A stretch of 64,000 nucleotides of DNA, from positions 121,116,133 to 121,180,132 of the forward strand of contig CM076193.1 in the NCBI GenBank assembly GCA_038277395.1, read 5' to 3'. This DNA comes from Dryocosmus kuriphilus (Eukaryota > Arthropoda > Insecta > Hymenoptera > Cynipidae). The notes below the pieces were generated by a model. That model saw only the letters and a program-made list of their open reading frames with translations. It ran no database searches and had not been told where the DNA came from. Both the position numbers and the translations under genes were made by a program. Numbering within the stretch: position 1 is the first letter of the stretch; every line of letters starts with the position of its first letter. This document shows positions 22,156 through 33,694 of the stretch, piece after piece.

Positions 22156-23375
22156 TATTTCCTGATCCAGCTATCACAATTGTCCTCTGTACTCATTAAG
22201 TAGCCTATCTCATTTCCAGCTCTAGTCATTGCCTATAAGATCCTACATTTCCTGATCTAGCTCTAAAAATTGGCCGCTGATATGTTATAAGTATCTTATC
22301 TCATCTCGGCTCTATTTATCGCCTATTTGGTCATATATATCCTGATCCAGCTTTTAAAATTAATCCTTAGTACTCTATAAGTATCCTATCTCACTTCCAG
22401 GTCTATCAATGGCCTATAACATCCTACATTTACGGATTCAGCTTTCAAGATTGGCCACTGATATCCTGTATGTAGCCTCTCTCATTCCAGATCTATTTAT
22501 GGCCTATAATGTCCTGCAATTCCCGATCCAACTCAAAAGTATCCGATGGTACTGTATAAGTAACCTATTCTACTTCCAGCACTATTCATAACTTATAAGA
22601 TCTTACATTTTTCGATCAAGCTCCCAAAATTGGCCACTGATATCCTGTAAGTATCCTATCTCATCGTGGTATTATTTATGGTCTATGGGGTCCTGTATAT
22701 CCTGATCCAGCTTTTAAAATTAATCTTTAATACTCTGTAAGTATCCTATCTCATTTACAGCTCTATAAATGGCCTGTGAGATCCTACATTTTCTTATCCA
22801 GCTCTCAAAATATACTATAAGTAGACTATCTCATTCCAGATCCATTTATGACCCATAAGGTCCTGTAATTCCTGTTCGAATACAGAAGTATCCGATATTA
22901 CTCTACAATTAGCCTATTCTACTTCCAGCTCTATTAATAACTTATAAGATCTTACATTTCCAGATCCGGGTCCCAAAATTGGCCGCTGATACCCTATAAG
23001 TATCCTATTATATTTCGGCTCCATGTATGGTCTATGAGATCCTATATATATATCCTGATCTAGCTTTTAAAATTAATCCTCAGTAACCTATAAGTATCCT
23101 ATCCTATTTCTAGCTTTATTAATGGCCTTTAAGGTCCTAATCTTCCTGATTCTGCTCTCAAAATTGGCCACTGATATCCGTTAAGTAGCCTGTCTAATTC
23201 CAGCTCTATTTATGGCCTATAAGTTCCTATATATCCTGATTCAGCTTTTAAGATTAAACCTTAGTATTCTATAAGTAGCCTATCCAATTTCCAGCCCTAT
23301 TAATACCCTTTAAGGTCCTATATTTCCTGATCCAGCACTCGAAATTAGCAAACAGTACCCTATAATTAACCTAAA
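22155..23375. repeat. Satellite array, ~90 bp unit, ~360 bp higher-order period
   Basis: Units of about 90 bp contain TCCTGATCCAGCT, AAAATTGGCC, GTAAGTATCCTATCTCA, CAGCTCTATTTATGGCCTAT and AAGGTCCTA. A variant with GCTTTTAAAATTAATCCTTA occurs near 22331, 22701, 23054 and 23235, implying a multi-unit higher-order period near 350-370 bp that breaks down at the right end. About 13 units are present. The 60-codon frame at 22409-22591 is repeat-derived. Confidence 0.88.
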
Positions 23376-24640
23376 AATCGTTTGAAAAAAATTTTTGGCA
23401 TTTGATTATTGATATTTGAAAGTACCTCTATACTGTCTTTAGCTGGAACACATGTTGCGCTTAGGATCTGTGTCAACGACAGAGGCCCGACTTGCTAAAG
23501 TTAACATGCAGATTAGAGTAACGATCGCGTCGACGATAGTCTAAGCAATTTTCTATGGATAGGGAATTACTAGAGAACGAGAAGTGTACACTACAGCCCA
23601 GGCCATTCTCCTAACTGTGTTGAATATGTTAGCGAGCGAAGTTCTAGCAGTTTACCAAAATCGCGCGATGCGGTAAACGCTGCATCAACAGTGCAACGAC
23701 TAAGCTGACGCCACATCCCATGCTCGATGCGCGAATTGACGTTATAACGCAAGTCGAATAGTTTCCCGTTTATCGGGCTCGACGATCCGTCGAAATCGCC
23801 TCGCATGAGCCAACTTGTATCTAACGACTTTTTGAAGGAACGATTCAAACTTGAGGAACAAAGCTAAAGTTTTGGCCAAGTGGTCGCTCTCTAGGAATTT
23901 GAATGACTTGACTGTTTTCGAACTTTGGATCATGTAAATTTTCCCAAATTTGATCGTTGATGGTATTTTTCTTATTTATCACACCCACTCCACAAGGGGA
24001 GATCGAGAATTACCGTAAAAGAGAAGTACTGTAAAAATGTTTAAAATGGAAGGGCGATTTTCCATTGAAAACAAATGTTAACATTTTTTACATTTATCTA
24101 ATTTTATAAAATTTTACCATAGAACTGATAAAATGAACATTTTAGATTCGCAAATAGTCACTCAGATTATATCCTTTTAGTTGGTAAAAGGTATATAATT
24201 TTTAGTTCAGCTGGATGACTATTTTATTTTAACGACTCATTGTTCATCTTAACCATTTTCTTGACGATTGCCCTCGATTTACAGAAATTAAAGATAAATA
24301 TTTTGACGAATCAACGAGATCATATGACAAATTAATGTTTTGGAAAGGTATTTTAGTTTTAATTGACACAGGTATCTGTAAAAAGCTTATTAGACTGTTC
24401 TTATACTGGAAATATCTTGATAATTTTAGAAAATTTTCTGCGAAGTTATTGTCAGTATTTTTTACTGATCTATATGTAATGTACGGTGCAGCCTCAATAA
24501 ATATTGATTAATTAATAGGTAAACGTTTTAATAAGTAAATGATTATAAAAAAAGGGTGTTCGAGTTGCCCTTACTGGATAGAAAAATATTTTTAGTAAGA
24601 AAACAATTTTTGAAAGCTAAAACATTGTTTTAAAGTATAT
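23376..24640. other. GC-richer unique block followed by AT-rich DNA
   Basis: From about 23455 to 23935 the sequence is more balanced in base composition and rich in CG dinucleotides (GATCGCGTCGACGATAG near 23523, CTCGATGCGCGAATTGACG near 23721). Two overlapping minus-strand frames (85 and 63 codons) cross it without a recognised domain. It does not resemble rRNA as far as I can tell. The remainder to 24640 is AT-rich with nothing recognised. A conserved regulatory or exon-like host segment is possible but unsupported. Confidence 0.35.
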
Positions 24641-24641
24641 A

Positions 24642-27446
24642 CACGGTGTCCCATTTTAATCTATTACCCCAAATATCTTCTAAAATACTTTATCTACGAA
24701 AAAATGGTTCGGACAAAGGTTAACTAGGACCGAGGGGGACAGAGGACTGTACCATCAATTTTGACCTTGAGGTCAATTTTTTGACTCCGGATTTGAAAAG
24801 AGCGGAAAATTTTACGTCAAAAATGTCTTATGCGAAATTTGCTTTTGTGACTTTAGAAAGGTCAAATATCAAGATAAACTGTCTAAAAACGGTCATATGC
24901 TCTTTTTTTGAATTAATTGGTTTTCTGAGAATAGCAAACGTTCAAGATGCTTTTAACAAGTCCATAGATTGTAAAAGCGTGAACCACCTTGACCATCTTG
25001 ACCTGCAGGTAAATTGTCAAGGTCATTTAAAGGTTAAAATTCAAAAAAAGTTTTTTCAAGAGAAGGCAAATGAAGGGCAAGTGTTTAAAAAGCTCTTAGA
25101 ACCCTACTATTAGCGTTACCCGGAAACAACGACGTGGACGTAGTAGGTTCTGTTTCCTTTGGGGTGCTTGTTTACCGTGAGTCCCCTTGCCTCTCACCAT
25201 TGCTACCTGTGTTACAATCAGCCACGGACGAAATGTTCAAAATGCTCTCCATTGGCTTCAAGACACAAACGTAGACGTCTTTCAAAACCGTCTACAGTTT
25301 TGAGCAAAGTTTCTCGAGAACTGGCTGCGCAGGCTGTCCGAATCCTTTCCATCAGATCTTCTCTTGTTGTAGGTCGCTGAGCAAACACTGCATTTTTAAT
25401 ATAACCCCATGGAAAGAAATCAGGTGATGTTAGATCTGGTGAGCAGGCGGGCCATTCGATTAGACCTCCTCTTCCAATCCATCTCGCATTGAATTGTAAG
25501 TTCAGAAACTCACGTACGATGAGTGCAAAGTGTGGCGGAGCACCATCTTGTTGAAACCACATTCTTTGTCTTGTTGCTCAGTTAAAGTTCTCCAATAGTC
25601 CTGGTAAATGGTCCCTTAACAGCTCTAAGTATGTATGTCTGTCAACGTTTCCGTCAAAAAAGTAGGGTCCAATTACATAGCCATTTACTATTCCGCACCA
25701 CACCATAACACTCCATCGATGTTGATGATCCATCGGTCTGTACCAGTGAGGATTTTCGTCCGACCAATAATGACAGTTATGTCTATTGAGCTGTCCATCG
25801 CTTTAGAATTGACTTGCATCTGAGAAAAGTACATATCGAAAAAAAACTAGGATCATTCTGTCCATCTGCAAAGCCTTTTGACAAAAATTAAAACGCGCTA
25901 AAATATGATGGTGTCTGAGGGCTTGCGTTAGAGTAATGTGGTAAGCATGATAGTTCAGAGATCTTAAAATTCTTGATACTGTTGTACGTGGTATACCTAT
26001 CTCTCTTTCAATTTTTCGAGTACTGATTTGTGGATCAATATGAACGGCTGCTAGAACAGTTAGAGCTCGTGCGTCATTTTCGTCGTACTCTTTATGTTGG
26101 CGTTCACGAAGAAGAATCCCATTGCGAGCTCTTTCAGTCAAAGTTCTTATTGTTAGTCTGGAAGGTCTATCTGGAAACCGTTCAGCGTAAACTCTTGATG
26201 CAGCGGCATAGTTAACGTGACATTCCCCTAAAATTAGTATCATATCAACGATTTCAGTAGGTAAGTAATCAGCCATATTGCGAAATTTGTTTGAAACCTA
26301 GCATAAAAAGTTTGACTAATAAATTAAGCTTTAATAATAAACGCAAGATTAAATAATGAAAATACGATTACAAAAAAAAAGCACGAAAATCGAGAAACGC
26401 TGTAAATATTCTGAGGACTATGCCAAAGCTTTTATTGATATTCTGTAAAAAAAAGTAAATAATCCTACAAAAGTATGATTATCGAAAGAAGATAACACAA
26501 CACGCGACCTGTCTTTTCAACCGAAAAGCAAAGCGGAGAATGAAGTGAGCGTCGTCGCTAAAACAGTTGAAATGCCAAAACAAATGAATACTTACACGTA
26601 ATATGAAGCAACATACGAAAATCGAGAAACGCATTCAATGTTTCAAAAACTATACCAATACCTTTTCTAATATGTATTATAAAAACAAAACGGATAATCA
26701 GAAAAAGTTCGATTATCGAAAGAAAAGAACACTAAATGCGACTAGTTTTCTCAACGGAATAAAAAAGCGGAGAATGAAGTGAATATTGTCACGAAAATAG
26801 TTGAAATCAAAAACCAAACGAATGCTCAATGCTCACCCCAAATGTGAGAGGCAAGGGGACTCACGGTAAACAAGCACCCCAAAGAAAACAGAACTTACTA
26901 CGTCCACATCGTTGTTTCCGGGCAACGCTAAAAGTAAGGTTCTAAGAGCTTTTTAAACAGTTGCCCTTCATTTGACTTTTCTTCAAGAGATTTTTTTTTA
27001 CTTTTAACCTTTAAATGACCTTGACAATTTACCTGCAGGTCAAGATGGTCAAGGTGGTTCACACTTTTACATTCTGTCGACTTTTGAAAGCATCTTGAAC
27101 GTTTGCTATTCTCAGAAAACCAATTAATTCAAAAAAGAGCATATGACCGTTTTTAGACACTTTACCTTGAAATTTGACCTTACTAAGGTCACAAAAGCGA
27201 ATTTTTCATAAGATATTTTTGACGTAAAATTTTCCTCTCTTTTCAAATCCGGAGTCAAAAATAGGGGTTTCTATTTAAAAAAGTCATCTTCACCCTCAAA
27301 TGACCTTCCAAATTGACTTCAAGGTCAAAATTGATGGTACAGTTCTCTGTCCCCCTCGGTCCTGGTTAACCTTTGTCCGAACCACTTTTTCGTTGATAAA
27401 GTATTTTAGAAGATATTTGGGGTGATAGATTAAAATGGGACACCGT
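24642..27446 (-). mobile_element. DD41D transposon with ~600 bp terminal inverted repeats (copy A)
   Basis: The ends read ACGGTGTCCCATTTTAATCT and its complement, with TA outside each (about 24640-24641 and 27447-27448; one extra C at the left). The inverted arms are unusually long for the Tc1/mariner group: about 24642-25199 and 26843-27446. The left arm lacks roughly 60 bp present in the right arm. The arms contain many AGGTCA/TGACCT half-sites. The transposase frame lies between them on the minus strand. The inner arm segment (CAAGCACCCCAAAG, TACTACGTCCAC) is also present in the copy B element at 51193. Confidence 0.88.
25218..26276 (-). pseudogene. DD41D transposase, single frame with two premature stops
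   Basis: One minus-strand frame runs from MADYLPTEIVDM (26276) to FEHFVRG (25218), 352 codons with no frameshift. It is interrupted by TAA at 25803-25805 and TGA at 25578-25580. The N-terminal half has a helix-turn-helix (STRKIEREIGIPRTTVSRIL). Catalytic residues are FSDAS (Asp; just before the TAA), WFQQDGAPPH, and SPDLTSPDFF, with 41 residues between the last two aspartates, compared with 34 in mariners. WIGRGG and EWPACSPDL are typical of this insect group, often labelled Tc3-like or rosa/DD41D. The two stops make this copy non-functional, but its otherwise intact frame suggests it is not very old. Confidence 0.9.
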
Positions 27447-27448
27447 TA

Positions 27449-27475
27449 TATATATATATATATAGTATATCAGGA
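27449..27475. repeat. (TA)n microsatellite beside the transposon end
   Basis: A run of TA repeats directly follows the right terminal repeat of the DD41D element, a likely preferred TA target. Confidence 0.8.
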
Positions 27476-27960
27476 ATTAGCCGCACTTTCGACATTTTCT
27501 TATATCCGCATCTTCTCTTCTAGTTTAAATTTTTTCATAGAAGACCGGCTTGGCTTCCAAAAAAAGGTAGCACCACCGATGTAAAGCTCAGTATCGGAAA
27601 CTCGATTCCGCCAACACAAAGTTAAATTATTTTCGTTTCCCGGCGGCCCTCAACGCGGGAATATATTGTCAGCGATTGATCTGGCTCCCTCTTTCATTTC
27701 ATAATTATGCAAATGCCTTCCTTTCGCTATTTTTCTCGACTTAACGAGGAAGTTTTTGTATAGTGGAGACGTGATTGGTGGATATTACAATGGCGGTACT
27801 GCACGCTAACGAGCTTTGTGTTGGATGTTAAGTGGAGAAAAAATTGTAGCCAAAGACACACTATTTGACGTAATTTTTATTATACCGAATAACAATTTAC
27901 CCTAATTTTCATTTTTCCTAATTACCAAATTTTGGTTGGTATTAAGATTAAAGTCAATAA
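27476..27960. other. Unique, GC-richer block, no gene recognised
   Basis: Positions about 27600-27830 are not repetitive within the window and are less AT-biased (TTCCCGGCGGCCCTCAACGC near 27638). No open frame with a domain was found. It may be a host non-coding segment. Confidence 0.35.
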
Positions 27961-27962
27961 TA

Positions 27963-28854
27963 GGGGAGTGTACCCTGAACTGAATAAGAAAAGTTTTGAT
28001 TTCATAATACATAAACATTTTAAGCAAAAAAGAAGAGTATGACATACTGAACTGAAGATGGAACACTGCCTTAAACAATACATCCATCGTAACATAGATT
28101 AAATCAGGTATGTTTACATAATTAATTTTTGTCAAAAAAGGTGCACTTTTATCCCGATGAGGGTCTTGGACCACGATCTGGATAATCGTGTTTTACAGTA
28201 CTCGCAGTGCTTATTTATAGAAGTTTCTCTTGATATCACCAAATAACAGTTCAGTACTATTAATTTGTCATGCTTTTCCATTAATATAAACAATATTTTC
28301 AATTATCTTATCAGAAATACTTTAGCTCCAGCCTCTGCCGTACTTACCATTATTATTAAGTAGGCAAGATACACGTTGGTATATGTTCATTCGTTTCTGA
28401 CTTTTTAGTTCCTAACACTCAATCGTGCCGACATTTAAAAAATCACTTCAACATACAAATCTAACCTTTCACGAATTATCCAGATCGGGACACATTATTA
28501 CACTGCCAATAAAAACATATTAATTTCGTTGTTCCTCAAAATTAAGAGACACCTTCTGTGGAAATTTTTAAAGTCAAGGGTCCTGCGAATACAAGAAACA
28601 AGAAAAAACAATTCCAAAACATTTTATCTCAGTAAAAATTGAAAAATTAGCAGAGAATAAAAGTCACCTTGTGCAGAAATTTTTTAAAAAATTTTAATTT
28701 AATAACGACAAGTAAGTGGTAAACACATTATAATACAATGTCTTTTTAATAACGTTACTTATAAAAAACTACTGCACTCCTTTTAATTCAAATGTAACGT
28801 TATTTTTACTCATTATGCAGTTGAGGAACCTATCCAGTTGAGGGTACTCTCCCC
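27963..28854. mobile_element. TA-flanked MITE, 892 bp
   Basis: The ends are GGGGAGTGTACCCTGAACTG at the left and, read inwards from the right, GGGGAGAGTACCCTCAACTG. TA is present on both outer sides (27961-27962 and 28855-28856). A second, inner inverted pair is CCACGATCTGGATAATCGTG near 28171 and CACGAATTATCCAGATCGGG near 28470. No transposase is present. The 90-codon frame at 27902-28174 crosses the left end and is not supported. The TA duplication suggests mobilisation by a Tc1/mariner-type enzyme. Confidence 0.8.
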
Positions 28855-28857
28855 TAA

Positions 28858-30204
28858 ATGAATTCAATAAGATATATAAATGAGACTCAGTGATTTCTCT
28901 TGAAAACAAAAATGTCTTGATAATAGATTTACCGTCGTCTGGAGTCTAATTTATTGAACAGATTATGTAATTTTGTCGAGAAATTATACAAAGTAAGAGT
29001 ACTTGTGACAGATATTTTTTATAAATTCCGCTGCATTCATTGAATACAAGATTACCTATACATTTTACATTAACAGAATACTTTATCTGACTTCGTCTGG
29101 TCTATCATCTTAAATATGCAAGCCAATAAGTACAAAATATTCAAAAACCAAAATCAGTTCATTTTTCGACGGATTTAAATTTTTTATGTCCGTGCAAATT
29201 TAGAAAAATTATCTATTCTACTGTTACAGAATTCAAACTTGCAAGATAGAATAAGTCGAACCAAATTAAATCACCGAGAAAGTGTGAACTATGAGTTGAA
29301 AAACTGCCCTGTCTGATATGCCAATTATTTCCAAAGAGAGTCTCGACTATATATAGCAGAGTCATTTTTAAGTTTTAATAATGAAATCTCTAAAATTGAT
29401 TTCTTATTCTAACCGAGAGCTGGTTATTATAAAAGTAGAGAATAATTGCACGGAGAAAAATGTATGTTCAAACCAATATACTCAAAGTAAAGATATGTAG
29501 TATCGCCAAACATGCAGATACACGTAACATCGGATATCTTTTTGAGATATAAGGCGTTAATATTTTTCTATGTTAAACTCAAACAGCCGAGATGTTAGGC
29601 TGAAACATAGGAAAACTTGATGAAACTCATAGTCAACGTCGTTTCTTATTGTCATATCTGTTCTTATGGAAAAACAATGATTGTCTTGTCAAGAATTATC
29701 TCTCCAGGAAAGCTTCGAAGTGCTTGGTTTTTACTATCCACAGAAGCAAAGTACTAATCTCTACCATCCAAGTAGCTCTCCTATAGTTAAACATTAAATA
29801 TGATACCCATAAACATCTAGACTTTAAGGGTATACATCCACGTTTCTCTGTGTGTTTATAAGGAATTGAATATGTTGAGTCAGGTTGAAAATTCGTCGCA
29901 ATTTTCTTATGTCTGGCATGATGTCGTTGAGAGGGCTTTTATACTAAAACTGATGTTAAATCCGATCCAATTAGAGTCTCGTTCTTCGAGTTAATTTCAG
30001 ACCGCGTCGAGCAACTTGGGGATAATGTTCGTAAGCTCGATGTGCTTTTGCGCGATGGGCTGCCAGTTTCAGACGTGCTCGCTTAGCGCGATAAGCACGA
30101 TAAGTGAAGGTTCGCTCGCGTACTGCTAATTAATTCTGAATAATTACATAGTGACATTTCTATAACTCTACTCCACTATTTAACAACATTTTCTGTATAT
30201 ATTT
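28858..30204. other. AT-rich DNA with a short CpG-containing block
   Basis: Mostly AT-rich sequence with no recognised repeat. Around 29995-30115 there is a less AT-rich, CpG-containing stretch (GACCGCGTCGAGCAACTTGG near 30000, CGCTTAGCGCGATAAGCACG near 30080). No gene is supported. Confidence 0.35.
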
Positions 30205-30774
30205 ATTTCATCAGTTTCCATCTTATTTTTTAACGATACTGAAAAAAGTTGTATGGAAAAGTTATAGATCCAGAAAAATTACACCATTCCTTTTGTGTGA
30301 CTTTTTTTTGCATAACCAAACATATTGGAGAAGAATTACAAAGAAAATTAGAACATGGATTGAATTTCAAGTTTCATGTATGCAGTTCATTAATATTATT
30401 TAGATAAAAAAGACTTAAAAGAAGAGGACTGCAACTGGTCACACCAATTTGGCTGGGACTTCACATAGTTAAAATATATCGAAATCCGTTAGATACATAT
30501 TTAATCTTTCCATCCAATTGGTCTTACTTTCCTCAGTTTCCTTAATTTCCGCCCTTTCCTTAGTTTTCCCAAAATTGTATTTTTCAACCGATTAAAAGTT
30601 TTAAAAAAATTAAAACATAGTAAATTTTTAAGCCGCCCTTTCTGGATAATTTTTGAAAAAAGCGTTTGTTAATTTTGTCTTTAACTTGAAAAATGTCAAA
30701 AAACCATAATTTTTATATCTTACCTACTTACCTCATCTCCCTTATTGTTCTACCTAAAAAAGACCGTATACGGA

Positions 30775-31240
30775 ATACAAATTTTCATTATAGATGAAGT
30801 TCCTTCATGTATTTAATTTATATAAACAAATTAATGAAGAAAACTGTCATCTGATGTATTTTCGAGGTTTGAGTACATTATTTATAACTATAATAGTAAA
30901 TTATATAAAATCAAAGTTTAATTACATCGAACACTCATTGGTAACATGACAATACTTAACAATTTAAAAAACACTTTTAAGGAACAAATTCCCAGTTGAT
31001 TTGCTTATGGAAATGACAGGTATTATTAAACGATAATCTATTATGACAAATATTATTCTTGAGATGAAACAAAATGATTCTGTAGAAAAGAAAAAGTTTT
31101 TATATAACAAAATATCAATAAGGGAATTTTTTTATAAACATTGCTTAAGGAGTTAATGAATTTTATCGTTCAGTGTTCGTTCTGTATGACAAATATATGA
31201 AGGAATTTCATCTCTAATGAAAATTTGTGTTCTGCGAGTA
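30775..31240. mobile_element. Short MITE inside the large transposon
   Basis: AATACAAATTTTCATTATAG and ATGAAGTTCCTTCATGTATTT (30776-30820) are mirrored by the complement of 31190-31238 (AAATATATGAAGGAATTTCAT, CTAATGAAAATTTGTGTTC). The interior contains one unit of the GAGATGAAACAAAATGATTC repeat family also found at 19860-20830. It is non-coding. Confidence 0.65.
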
Positions 31241-32220
31241 TAAATATACTAATTCCATAGATCCAATCCGCTTCAAATCAGGCATCTCTTACACTTTAAG
31301 TCACTGAATCTGATGGGGACGAAATATATTGTTTTTCAGAGAAAATTAGGCGACACGTTTTTTTTTCTGATTTGCAAAAGAAGAAAACCTGGGAAGATAT
31401 CCTGTGAGTTTTATTCGGGCTAAAGAAATTTGTGTCCAGGAGAATGTTTTTTCATTAAATTGAATTTCCGCATTTTTCTCGCAAACAACGACAGATACAA
31501 AAAAAAGTTATGAAAATAGCTTGCACCTTTTAAAATTTCTACAAAAAGTTCTCTTTCTCATTTACGATATCTTGCACCGTTGACAAGAGAAATTTGAAAA
31601 CACAATTTACATTAACAAAAAAATTCTCTTGACCATATCAATTATTTAGTCGGCATAAAACATATAGGTTGTCTTTACATTTAAAAAAATTGTTGAAAAA
31701 TATTGAACAAAATGAAAAGGTGGAATTTTCCATCTTCCTCAAAAATTGCCTATATGTTTCTCAGTCCTTCAACTTGTGTTTCTAATTTTACATATAAACG
31801 AGCAATTGAAATCTGAAAATGTCTTTATTAATTTTTTTTTATTATTCTGTGACAATTTAATGTATCTTAATAGCCGAAGTTGTCCATGTGTTTGATTTAA
31901 TTTTGAATGTTTTTCGATTTAATAGTCTTAAGTCAGCATGAGTGTATCTTTGAAAATTTAGATTCGCAGTAATGGGTAAAAGTCGAAGAGTAAATTTGAC
32001 GTCCAAACGACAAGTGTGTCCTGATTTTGAAAATGTGCACAAACAAATTATAATATTATAAATAATAGATTTGTACAGTTGCTAGAGTTTACTGCTTTAC
32101 TGCAACCGCTGTTTCTCGAAAAGAATATTGAATTGCATGTTTGTGTTTGAAAGAATTGTTATACACGTTTTACATCTAGATTTGGTGTGCCCTCAAATGT
32201 TGCAATAGAATATGATATTA
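31241..32220. other. AT-rich interior of the large transposon with a dispersed repeat copy
   Basis: About 31320-31700 resembles 5770-6010 in the same orientation, with landmarks GACGAAATAT, TTGCACC, GAGAAA and GCATAAAAC in the same order. No gene is supported; the 61-codon minus frame at 31857-32042 is unremarkable. Confidence 0.4.
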
Positions 32221-32259
32221 GTAAGTTGGGTAATGAAAATCGTAAGAATCCGATATATC

Positions 32260-32494
32260 GTTAGAAATTAGAATAATAAAAGAAGAAATTGTTCGTCTGC
32301 ATCTGAACGTTTCACCCTTTCATACGGAATTGAATGCTTTAGAAAATGAAAAAGGGGTCTATGCTAACAGAAATGGGAAACAACGTGTAAATAAGTTTTC
32401 TAAAGCCACAACAATTAAAGTGTGAAGAATTTGTGACATGTCACTTCTAAAGGATAATTTGTCCGATCAATTTATAAACAACTTTGGATTAGGA
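32260..32494 (+). pseudogene. Left fragment of the LRPKW-type TE gene
   Basis: A plus-strand reading runs through SPFHTELNALENEKGVYANR and FSKATTIKV, then a TGA, then RICDMSLLKDNLSDQFINNF and GLG at the insertion point. The last residues NFGLG are re-encoded at 34921 by the duplicated AACTTTGGATTAGGA. This indicates that the gene was once continuous across the insertion. I do not recognise a domain in this part. Confidence 0.5.
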
Positions 32495-33590
32495 AATGGT
32501 TGAGGGTTGTGTAGTAAAACACAAAAGATCCTTCTGAGCAATATATTTGTAATATGATTAAAAATCCTTGTTGTGTAGCATTCGTTGTTCTCACGTCAGT
32601 CATTGAACTTGATACGACCGTCTCAATAGGTGTCATTGTGAAGATCCAACACCAAAATTTTTAAAACTGGTTCTTTAATCTTTCGAACTGCTCGCAATAA
32701 TATCAAGAAATGGTTGAGGGTTGTGTAGTAAAATGCAAAAGATACTTCTAAACAATATATTTGTAAAATGATTAAAAATCCTTGTTCTGAAGCATTCGTT
32801 GTTCTCACATCAGTCATTGAACTTGATACGACCGTCTCAATAGGTGTCATTGTGAAGATCCAACACCAAAATTTTTAAAACTGGTTCTTTAATCTTTCGA
32901 ACTGCTCGCAATAATATCAAGAAATGGTTGAGGGTTGTGTAGTAAAACACAAAAGATCTTTCTGAGCAATATATTTGTAAAATGTTTAAAAATCCTTGTT
33001 GTGTAGCATTCGTTGTTCTCACATCAGTCGTTGAACTTGATACGACCGTCTCAATAGGTGTCATTATGAAGCTTCAACACCAAAATTTTTAAAACCAGTT
33101 CTTTGTTCTTTCGAACTGCTCGCAATAATATCAAGAAATGCGGTTGAGAGTTGTGTAGTAAAACACAAAATATCCTTCCGAGCAATATATTTGTAAAATG
33201 ATTAAAAATCCTTGTTGTGTAGCATTCGTTGTTCTCACATCAGTCGTTGAACTTGATACGACCATCTCAATAGGTGTCATTGTGAAGATCCAACACCAAA
33301 ATTTTTAAAACCGATTCTTTGTTCTTTCGAAATGCTCGCAATAATATCAAGAAATGTGTTGAGATTTATGTAGTAAAACACAAAAGATATTTCTGAGCAA
33401 TATATTTGTAAAATGTTTAAAAATCCTTGTTGTATAGCATTCGTTGTTCTTACATCAGTCATTGAACTTAATACGACCTTCTCAATATGTGTCATTGTGA
33501 AGATCCAAAACCAAAATTTTTAAAACCGGTTCTTTGTTCTTTCGAACTGCTCGCAATAATATCAAGAAATGGTTGAGGGTTGTGTAGTGC
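32495..33590. repeat. Tandem repeat, 214 bp unit, ~5 copies
   Basis: The unit contains GGTTGAGGGTTGTGTAGTAA, GAGCAATATATTTGTAAAAT, TGATACGACCGTCTCAATAG and TTCGAACTGCTCGCAATAAT. Identical landmarks recur 214 bp apart (for example GTGTCATTGTGAAGATCC near 32629 and 32843). The similar minus-strand frames of 72-75 codons (MTPIETVVSSS) are repeat translations and are not considered genes. Confidence 0.92.
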
Positions 33591-33597
33591 AGTGTGG

Positions 33598-33694
33598 CTT
33601 TGGATCTTCACAGTGACACCTGTTGAGACGGTCGTATCAAGTTCAACGACTGATGTGAGAACAACGAATGCTACACAAGAAGGATTTTTTTAAT
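33598..33694 (-). repeat. Inverse-orientation partial copy of the 214 bp unit
   Basis: GGATCTTCACAGTGACACC and GAGACGGTCGTATCAAGTTC are the complement of the unit in the preceding array. The junction is a short non-matching GCAGTGTGGCTT. After the mariner (from about 34885) the inverse unit resumes with GCGAGCGGTTTGAAAG and AAAGAACCGGTTTTAAA, so the mariner lies within this inverted copy. Confidence 0.8.

Noticed and set aside
23455..23935. Ribosomal RNA fragment
   Set aside because: Composition suggested it, but I could not match any conserved rRNA core sequence.
24781..25113. 110-codon plus-strand frame in the left arm of the DD41D transposon
   Set aside because: It lies wholly inside the terminal inverted repeat; the other arm does not preserve it and no domain is visible.
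32623..33495. Repeated minus-strand frames starting MTPIETVVSSS
   Set aside because: They follow the 214 bp tandem unit exactly and have no domain. A tandem gene family was considered but the sequence is AT-rich filler with repeat-wide conservation in all frames.
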